Source of the DNA: Hypericum androsaemum
Lineage: Eukaryota; Streptophyta; Magnoliopsida; Malpighiales; Hypericaceae
Assembly: GCA_963995505.1 (NCBI GenBank)
Contig: OZ023194.1
Location: 10,040,428 to 10,104,427, forward strand
Length of the DNA: 64,000 bases
Direction: 5' to 3'
Shown here: one piece after another, positions 56,830 to 64,000 of the stretch
How the letters are laid out: each line of letters opens with the position of its first letter
Position numbering within the stretch: the first letter of the stretch is position 1
Program-made: the position numbers and the translations under genes
The notes under the pieces: generated by a model
Database searches by the model: none
Told to the model about the DNA's origin: nothing
The model's input: only the letters and a program-made list of their open reading frames with translations

Positions 56830-57540
56830 TCATTAATGTATCTCCTAAGTATTGATTATTATCATTAATGGTATGTTTATTCAAAAAGAAAATATTGCCA
56901 ATAATTAAGAGATGTCTCTTATTTTTATTAATGGTTGTCTTTATCCAATAAGAAAATATTGCCTGGAATTATTAGACTTCTCTTTAATCAAATTATTAAT
57001 TACGATTACATTTTCAATTATATAATTATGGTATCAATGTCACTTCACATGATATATTAGTCACTTCAAAATGTGCATACCAATGTCACATTGTATGCTA
57101 ATATCATTTCACATGGGTATATGAGTGTCACTTCATATAGGTATATGAGTGTCACTCCACATGTGCATACCAATATTACTTCACATAGGCATACGAATAT
57201 CATATGGTATAATAATATCACTTTACATAGGTATACTACTGTCACTTCACATTGAAAACACTAGTGTCTTTTCACATGTAAAGTAATACTAGTATACCAT
57301 GTAAAGTTAGACCGCTATATCATAACTTTAGTACCATAATTACATAATTAAAAATATAATTGTATTAATATTCTTAATTATAAAAAAATCTCATAATTTC
57401 AAAAAATATTTTCTTATTGCATAGCGACACTCATTAATGAAAATATAAAAAATTTTATAATTTTATAGAATATTTGCTTATTCCATAAAGACATGATCAA
57501 GGAAAATAATAAAGTCTTGCTGAGACATTGATAACACGCG
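56830..57540. mobile_element. Long inverted-repeat element with a tandem-repeat centre
   Basis: The left arm (56830-57040: cattaatgg...tattcaaaaagaaaatattgcc, tatataattatggtatc) is mirrored by the right arm (57310-57540: ataattacataatt, ...tgcttattccataaagacatgatc). Arms are about 200-230 bp, diverged. Half copies lie at 51800-52080 and 59560-59740. It has no coding capacity, which suggests a non-autonomous MULE-type element. Confidence 0.65.
57040..57290. repeat. VNTR at the centre of the inverted-repeat element
   Basis: About nine units of roughly 28 bp: (a/g)tgtcacttcacat(a/g)ggtatatga. The phrase actagtataccatgt near 57283-57302 links it to the minisatellite at 8655-8905. Confidence 0.8.
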
Positions 57541-58238
57541 CATTCGCAAAATTTCCTTATGTAATTATTAATATTGCAAATTTGTCTTTATGTTGCGCAA
57601 GACTCTGATTCTAGGCTTCAGTCCCGAAACAATCTGGGACCCTATATGAAATGGTTAGCTTCTGTACATTCTTTTATGGCAAGTTTTCCATTGTATAATT
57701 GGTTTTATTGGGATTCTATACCTGGAGCACCTCTATTTTTTTCTTCTGAAATTGATCTTTTTTACATACAACTTTGAATGATTGTTGTTGCTCATGTACT
57801 AATACTAGTGAATTAATAACATCTTTTTTAGGGTTAATTAGTAACATCTTTTACTTATAAAAAAGTACATATCCTTTTTTAGCCGGTGATGTCATAATAA
57901 ATTTTCCTTCACCAGGTTTAAAAGTAAATGGTAAACTACTTATTTTCACTTCTAAGCTTTTCTAGTTGTTGCATGCGACAAGAGACTTAAATTTATTTTA
58001 AGAATGTCTTAGCTTCAAGCCTTACCAATGAAAAAGGTATCACTGGCAGAGTATCCCCATAAACAGGACCTAACATTATTCGACTCCAAATAATAGATTT
58101 AAAAAAATTACATATTCGGTTAATAGAAGAAATTTATTCGAATCACCAAGAAAATTTTACATGAGCTCATTCAGTTTCGAACTCTTATTCAATGCAAAGT
58201 GCACAAAACACATGAACATATCTAACACAAACTTGCAA
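57541..58238. other. 3' flank of the S1-family gene
   Basis: It matches 45040-45840 in several blocks (aattgatctttttt-acat, agccggtgatgtcat). No gene. Confidence 0.6.
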
Positions 58239-58685
58239 CTACTTCCATTTAGAGCATGTGTCATAGGGACCCGAAGGAGGATTAGACATACGACATGGAC
58301 CCTTCTTTGTCACTGCCCAATACCATTCGATAGAGCCACGTCCATGCCACTCATGACCCTTGTCATAGATAATAAAGTGTCGTCGAGGCCCTTTCGACCA
58401 TTGGAAGCTGCAGAATGCAAATGGACGAGGAACTGATGCTGGTTTAAAACCAAATCTGTAAGGAATAAGATCATTTGGAGTAAGTATTCTTACACCAAGA
58501 TCTTCGTATATTGTATTGCAATGCATGGTGACATTCACATCCAATTCATTGACAATCTGAACAGAGACATCATCCTCGTCAAGTAACCTATTTTTGGCCT
58601 CCAACATTGTTGCCACTAGCATAATACATGCCAATGAGATCATAAGACGACAAGAGGTGGCATAAGAAGTAGCCATTGGGGACAA
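58239..58685 (-). CDS. S-protein homologue (plant S1 self-incompatibility family), 148 aa
   Basis: An intact, intronless minus-strand gene. MSPMATSYATSCRLMISLAC and on is a signal peptide; translation could also begin at the second Met (58676). The mature part has VQIVNELDVNVTMHCNTIYE, LTPNDLIPYRFGF, FCSFQW, FIIYDKGHEW, EWYWAVTKKGPC and a final DTCSKWK. Four cysteines at the family positions support two disulfides. The family includes the Papaver stigma S-determinant and many secreted plant proteins of unknown role. The length is normal. A TATA box lies 68-77 bp upstream. Confidence 0.93.
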   Translation of the reverse strand: MSPMATSYATSCRLMISLACIMLVATMLEAKNRLLDEDDVSVQIVNELDVNVTMHCNTIYEDLGVRILTPNDLIPYRFGFKPASVPRPFAFCSFQWSKGPRRHFIIYDKGHEWHGRGSIEWYWAVTKKGPCRMSNPPSGPYDTCSKWK

Positions 58686-58752
58686 AATGGAAGAGTGGTT
58701 AAATTTTGAAGTATTATGTTGTGAGATAGTCAGTGAGTGGTGGAGTGCTTAA

Positions 58753-58759
58753 TTTATAT
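58753..58759 (-). promoter_or_regulatory. TATA box of the S1-family gene
   Basis: ATATAAA on the minus strand (accatataaattaagcactcc), conserved with 46324-46331. Confidence 0.6.
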
Positions 58760-59539
58760 GGTCCAAGTGATGCAAGATTATTGGATAGATAGGAAAGTTT
58801 TTTATTTGGTAAGAACTAAAAAAATATACCTATTTTGGTCTAATATATTTGGTAGTGAACAATATACTTATTTTATCATATACACCTCATAAAAAATAAC
58901 ATCCAAATTTATTACTATTCATTATGTTTCCATAACATTTTTCCTAAAATCATGTTGTTTATGCAAAGTTTAAGTTTGCACATTATAGTAGAACCTCTCT
59001 ATAATGATACTATCTAAAGTGATAATCTCTCTAAATTAATAAAATATTTTGTTTCTAAGTCAAAACTAGTGTTAAAATTTGAGAAAAACTCGGCCAAACT
59101 ATTATTTTTGAAAAAAATATTAGTATTAAAACTCGGCCCAACTTTTACATAAAGTATTACTTTTTAATAAATACATATATTTTTATTGAGTTTACAAGTT
59201 TTAAAATATTTTAAGATAATATTTTTGCTAGTCTTTGAAAATAACTACACTTTATTGATATTTTTATTAACTTAAATAATAACAAAATATTTTTTGATCT
59301 GTATGTATTTAGTAGCCAAAAAATCATCTTTAATCATTTTAAAGCTAAAATCTGATGTAATAATTTTTTTTAAATGATATTTTTCTTCGGTCCAAATACA
59401 TTATTTTAGAGGAATTCTACTACATATGAAAAAATAGAGGCTAGATTCGATGTTATAACTAATAAAGTGACCAGCACTATCTGGATTACAATTTGGTCTG
59501 TTGATTGAGAGGGGATGAACGTGTATTTTAATATGACAA
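58760..59539. other. AT-rich spacer with repeat relic
   Basis: Positions 58985-59420 (gaacctctctataatgatac, aaagtgataatctctctaaatt) are a repeat related to 52190-52640. No gene. Confidence 0.55.
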
Positions 59540-59760
59540 TTGAGATCCATGCACAATATATACATGAACATTTTTGAAATGCACGTGTCATTGGTGTTTA
59601 TACAAGACATTGATTATTTTTCTTAATGGTGTCTTTGTTCAATAAGAAAATATTTTCTAGAATTATGAGATTTCTCCAGAATCAAGTATATCATTAATTA
59701 TATTTATATTTCTAATTATTTAATTATAGTTTACCAGTGTTATTTTTCAATGATTCCTTC
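59540..59760. mobile_element. Half copy of the 56830-57540 inverted-repeat element
   Basis: It shares the arm sequence (cttaatggtgtctttgttcaataagaaaatatt, then taattatttaattatag) and the entry into its tandem-repeat centre, then breaks off. Confidence 0.6.
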
Positions 59761-61391
59761 TTGAAAATTGTCACATAAAGTGGTAATTGACTTCTATACG
59801 TTTTGTATTTACTTGAAAGACATGATTAGAGATAATGTGAATAACCGCTTTATTGTCACAATGCACCTTTATGTGGCTAGTTACACAAACTAATGGTTCT
59901 CCATGATTTCTAAATGTATTGTACAAGGAAAGTGCATGACCTGACTAATTAAACTCATATAATATGTTATATCAAATCTTATTATGGTAAGATATGTTAA
60001 CTTGCCAACTATCTTTTAGAATTGCCCAATATCTTTATGCGATTAACCTTTATTGTTCGAAACCTTGAGATTAGGTTCAACATGAGTTCTAGTTGGCTTA
60101 AAACCTAATTTTGTTTCCTTTAACAAGTCACGTACGTATTTTCATTTTCGAGAACAATTCTTTAGATTAATATGCAAATTCAACACCTAAGAAGTATTTT
60201 ATCTTGCTTAATTCTTTTTTTAAGGTAAATTTTACCACCGTGCTAGGATTTGAACCCTGAATCTCTTTCAATAATTACACTCCTTGTGCCGCTTGGCTAA
60301 ATGTCCTTTTGCTCTTGCTTAATTCTTTGATAACAAATTTATTGTGCAAGTGTGGGAACCGTAAAATTGATTAAAATAATAATAGAAAATGGAGTACTCT
60401 AATGTAATAGTAATAAAACAAAACTAGGGTTAGACTATGTCTATACAAAGGAACAAGTTGTCTATTTTCTTTTCTCGGAGAGGAAATCCTAATTTTAGAG
60501 AATACAAGTAATTCTCGGATTTCATGGAGCATGTTAGATTGTCAATAAAATCCAAAAATAAAATCTCATTGGATTGAACCAAAAATTTGAGGGATGGCCA
60601 TAACACCTTAGAAAAGATCATGGAAAATAGAGATGTTATTTCAAAGTCTATAAGTTTGTCTATAAAATATAGATTTGGAGTAGAAAAAGTAAATTCAAAT
60701 TCTATTGTTGATAAAATTCAACAGCGAAATTATGTCCGATTTGAGTGAAACGTGGTGAAATCGCATCCAACTGTCTCATTGCTTTTCTATTTTTTTATGT
60801 GTGTTTGGTTTGTTTCTGATTTTCTATTCTTATGGTTCTGTTTCTGTGTGCTATGTTCTACTTTATTTAGGAGTATTAGTATGGATATGATCTGTTTGTT
60901 CTGAATCTGTCCGGGCTAATGTGTGTGGAATTCTTTCTATGCTTCTGTTTCTCGTAGAGCACATATATATTTTGCGGGAATATAGGAATAATTTGTGCCT
61001 TCATGAGTTGGTACCTCCTTATAAGAAACTCCAATAAGAAGCTCCCTCTAGTTGGAGCTCTTGCTTCCAAATTTTCAAGAGACGTAGATCCCCTCGAGAA
61101 AATCATAACCAAGTCCACGCGAGCGCACGCGAGAAAAGCTTGGTGTCCACAGGTTAGATGATATAGATTAAGAAGAGAATATAAAAAAACAACTTGATTT
61201 TCAAGAAAGGGCCAATAATGATGGCTCTTTCTCTTTCATTCTTTGCATTTATGGTGTCCTTTACATTCTAATACTAAAGAAAAAGAGACAACATGTTTCT
61301 TCCATCTCCGAGGCCATCAATTTACTACCACAACTAGATGATACTTACATCAGCACATCAGGTTTTTTAGGAGAAATGTAGCTTTCCAACT
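59761..61391. other. Gene-free AT-rich stretch
   Basis: Positions 60220-60310 (ggtaaattttaccaccgtgc... tttgaaccctgaatctc) look like a common plant repeat end of the type also found in gene X intron 2. Nothing else recognised. Confidence 0.4.
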
Positions 61392-62470
61392 AAGAATGGT
61401 AATAGACAGGATCTAGTTATCCTTTTTTTAAGGTGGACATATATCCTTACTTTACCCTCTTAAAAAATAAGGATTTCGGTCCGAAAATACCGGGCAAAAT
61501 TAATGCGACCCGCGGGTCTGTACTATTTGAAACTTATTTATTTTTGAAAAAATAAATCATAATTGATTGTTCTCAATAGCAAGGAGGTACTCGAATAATA
61601 TGAAAGTAATTTATTTGTTCAATAAAATAAATCAATACAACGAAACCAAATAAAGAAATTCAAGTTTGGTAGGTCGAGACTGAGAATTTGGTTCTAGGTT
61701 TAGTAATTAATATATTATTTAATAGGGTAAATTACTGTAGTGTCCCTCGTATTTGACTAAATTAATAATTTAGTCCCCCGTGTTTCAAAAATTATTCTCA
61801 TGTCCCCCGTGTTTAATTTTATTATACTCTCAGATCCCTTGATGACATCAACAATATTTTTTTTCATTTTTGTCATTAAAATGACCAAAATGCCCTCAAA
61901 AAATAAAAAAAAATCATCCCCTTCCTCGGATCTGATATCTTCTCACTGTACTCCCTGAAACGACTTGGAAATGGCCGATCTCCATTTGCAACTTGTTGCC
62001 CACCGTCTCGGAGTTGAGAGATGACGAGGTTGGCGATGTCAGGAGTTGGAGATTCTTTCTGACCATGTTCCAATTGAAACCCCCACAAGGCGTAGGGCAG
62101 CCTAAAGAACGAGCTGGGATGCATTTTTTTATATTTTTGAAGGGTATTTTTGTCATTGAAATGACAAAAATAAAAAAAAATTGACTGCTGACTCAGCCAG
62201 GGACCCGAGAGTATAATAAAATCAAACATGAGAAATCAGCAAATAATTTTTGAAACACGAGGGACTAAATCATCGATTTACTCAAACAAGAGGGATACCA
62301 GAGTAATTTGCCCTATTTAATATTATCTAAAAAATATGATAGGATCAGGACAGGATCCTATAAATTCATGCCTTTATCCTTTCTAAAATTAAGATTCCTG
62401 ACATGATCCAAATATATACATGTACCATTCGAGTTTGTATCATTATAAACCATCTGTCATCCCTATCTCT
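61392..62470. mobile_element. Relative of the 33680-34590 hAT-like element, interrupted by a MULE
   Basis: It shares gcgacccgcgggtc, aggatcctat, catgcctttatc and an end resembling gtcatccctatc. The ends are diverged and no target duplication was identified. Confidence 0.5.
61725..62313. mobile_element. Non-autonomous MULE (589 bp) with perfect 9-bp target duplication
   Basis: Inverted ends of about 110 bp (gggtaaattactgtagtgtccc on the left; gggcaaattactctggtatccc on the minus strand at the right) are bordered by tatttaata at 61716-61724 and 62314-62322. A 9-bp duplication plus long TIRs is diagnostic of Mutator-like elements. The centre (about 61860-62200) has no recognised gene. Confidence 0.9.
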
Positions 62471-63086
62471 AACAATGGCAACTCTAAAACCTCTATACAG
62501 CAGAAAGAGAGTGAAGTTGAACTGCGTTGGAGTGCGATTGGAGGGCACATGGTGCTAGTTTCCTCCTCCTTTGATTCTCTTCCTCCTTGTTACTTTGATT
62601 CATGTTTTTCTCATGTATGTATATACATATATATAATGTGGTCTGACTAGTTAGGTCGGAAGAGCCGCGATCCAGAGAATAAAACGGATCGCTCTTCATA
62701 TCCTTTTTAAAATACTGGAGCCAATAAGAAGTTGGAAGTAAGGCAAGGTGCAAGATATTTTATCGGGCTTGTCCCTTGATTCCTAAAAAACTGCAAGATA
62801 TTTGTTAAATTGGAATATATAGGCTAAGGTTCTACCGCATCGATTAGCACCCTAATTCCCGTCTCTAAGAGTTAATAAGTATTGTTTGTTGGAGGTGGTG
62901 TATTTAGTTAGGATTTGGTATAGTCGAGATAAATATTGGACTCTTTCTCCGTAAGACGAGATTACTCTGTATTCAGTACTTACGGGCTACGGCAATCGTC
63001 CCCAAGATACAACGACTAGGCTATTTTCGAGTTCATAGCACAACGACCCTCGAAGCTTCAAGCGAACCTTGAATATTCAGACTTTT
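62471..63086. other. Gene-free stretch
   Basis: No coding or repeat structure recognised, apart from a short tatatacatatatata run near 62620. Confidence 0.4.

Positions 63087-63124
<38 letters not shown>
63087..63124. repeat. (GA)n microsatellite
   Basis: About 18 uninterrupted ga dinucleotides. Confidence 0.95.
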
Positions 63125-63126
<2 letters not shown>

Positions 63127-63129
63127 TAT

Positions 63130-64000
63130 TGCTTATGAATGTTTATGCAAAGAGTTTTTTGGGTGATTTGCAAATGAGGAGGAGAGGCCTATTTATAGGC
63201 TGCAGGATAGGAGGGAGGCAGGCAGCCCGAAGAGTCGCGTCTGTTTGGATGGCAGTTAGGCTACCTATTCAGGCCCGTTTGCCAGCCAGATTATGCCTCT
63301 TCGGTCGACGTTCTGGATAGGCCTTATCACCAGGCAACTTGCGTCCCTTCGCTTACCAGATTGCTCTAGTCTCTTCGCGTCCCTTCGTGGATATCCTGGA
63401 AGGTGCTCGCGACCCCTCGTCACTTCGGTAGCTATGCAGCTCTCTCCGAACTCGGGCAAAAGACTTAAGGCTCCTCCAGCTCCTCGCGACGATGCGCACG
63501 TGCGAAGTATACCACAAAGTACCCATTATGACTTGCGTCCAATGCGCCATACGCACAAGCACGTGCGCGTGCACGAGCACAAGCACGAGTATGTGCATGT
63601 GCTCGTGCTTGGATGGTGCTACACACCATCCTTGCAACAGTCCGAGTTTGCTTTTTGGGCGGTCAACTTATTTTCTAGCTAACAAGGAGCTTCTCTTTAT
63701 AAAATAGGAAAAGTTTGTGCCATTTTTCAATGTGGGATTGTCCTTTCCCATTCCACATTAGGCCTCCCACTTTGGACTTTCCACTTTTGGGCTTTTTGCT
63801 TGAAGCCCATCATTCAATTCCAATAATCCCCCACATGAATGATGATTAATGCATGCTGACACTTTTTAGAAAAGTTTCGACGAAATATCATTGTATCGAG
63901 GAAGGTAGCTTATGGCTTTGAAACTTTCCTAGTAAAATACTATCGAATTTACTTGCTGCTCAGTGAATGTGATGTCTTGAACTGGTCAGCTTTTTTATGT
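63130..64000 (-). mobile_element. Probable copia LTR end and polypurine tract at the window edge
   Basis: On the minus strand, catgtgggggattattggaattg at 63841-63819 has the form of a copia polypurine tract followed by the start of a 3' LTR. The LTR would extend leftward through a GC-rich stretch (63190-63560). The region to 64000 would be the element's 3' internal end. The other LTR lies outside the window, so this is inference. Confidence 0.4.

Noticed and set aside
63069..63707. Several overlapping open frames in the GC-rich part near the right edge
   Set aside because: They overlap on both strands, start in the GA repeat or the alternating CACG/GTGC tract, and contain no recognisable domain.

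Overview
The window is nuclear DNA from a flowering plant, most likely a eudicot. It has multi-exon genes with GT-AG introns, AT-rich spacers, Ty1/copia and Ty3/gypsy retrotransposons, LINE, MULE and Harbinger remnants, and plant S1-type self-incompatibility-like genes. I cannot name the species.

Positions 1-44730 hold a tandem array built from a two-gene unit. Gene X is a seven-exon gene for a protein of about 386-398 residues that starts MAYIPPHKR (plant DUF7903-like, function unknown). Gene Y is a five-exon gene for a plastid-type membrane protein of 270 residues (DUF948-like). Gene X occurs seven times: A (1-610, cut by the window edge), B (4250-4781, deleted), C (20193-22239, intact), D (25880-27335, truncated, two dead splice donors), E (30771-32817, intact), F (39524-41592, intact) and G (one inverted exon, 12643-12741). 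Gene Y is intact only at 42700-44729. Broken copies lie at 2716, 4905, 8337, 10181-11539, 18170, 24345 and 34913.

A gypsy element lies against broken gene Y copies, and its LTR end sits about 190-220 bp upstream of the TATA box of gene X copies B, C, D and F, but not E. So the insertion came before most of the amplification, and E keeps the older promoter. Positions 1-4249 and 21630-25879 are near-identical. Copies A and C also share an insertion that carries a 5-formyltetrahydrofolate cyclo-ligase exon fragment.

Nested elements can be dated by their target duplications: a gag-protease-only copia element (13668-16482, CGAGG) inside an older copia RNase H; two solo LTRs (CTTGG) inside the gypsy LTR; a LINE tail (15-bp duplication) inside a hAT-like element; and a MULE (9-bp duplication) inside a relative of that element. 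A second member of the gag-protease-only family (46617-51737, CACCA) contains a decayed PIF/Harbinger transposon.

The right part (44730-64000) is gene-poor. It has one intact S1-family (SPH) secreted-protein gene (58239-58685, minus) and a frameshifted paralogue (45840-46242, minus). It also has a terminal-inverted-repeat element carrying an SDHAF4-like C-terminal fragment and a minisatellite, several long-TIR elements with tandem-repeat centres, and a probable copia LTR at the right edge. A degenerate telomere-like (CCCTAAA) block lies at 28440-29195.
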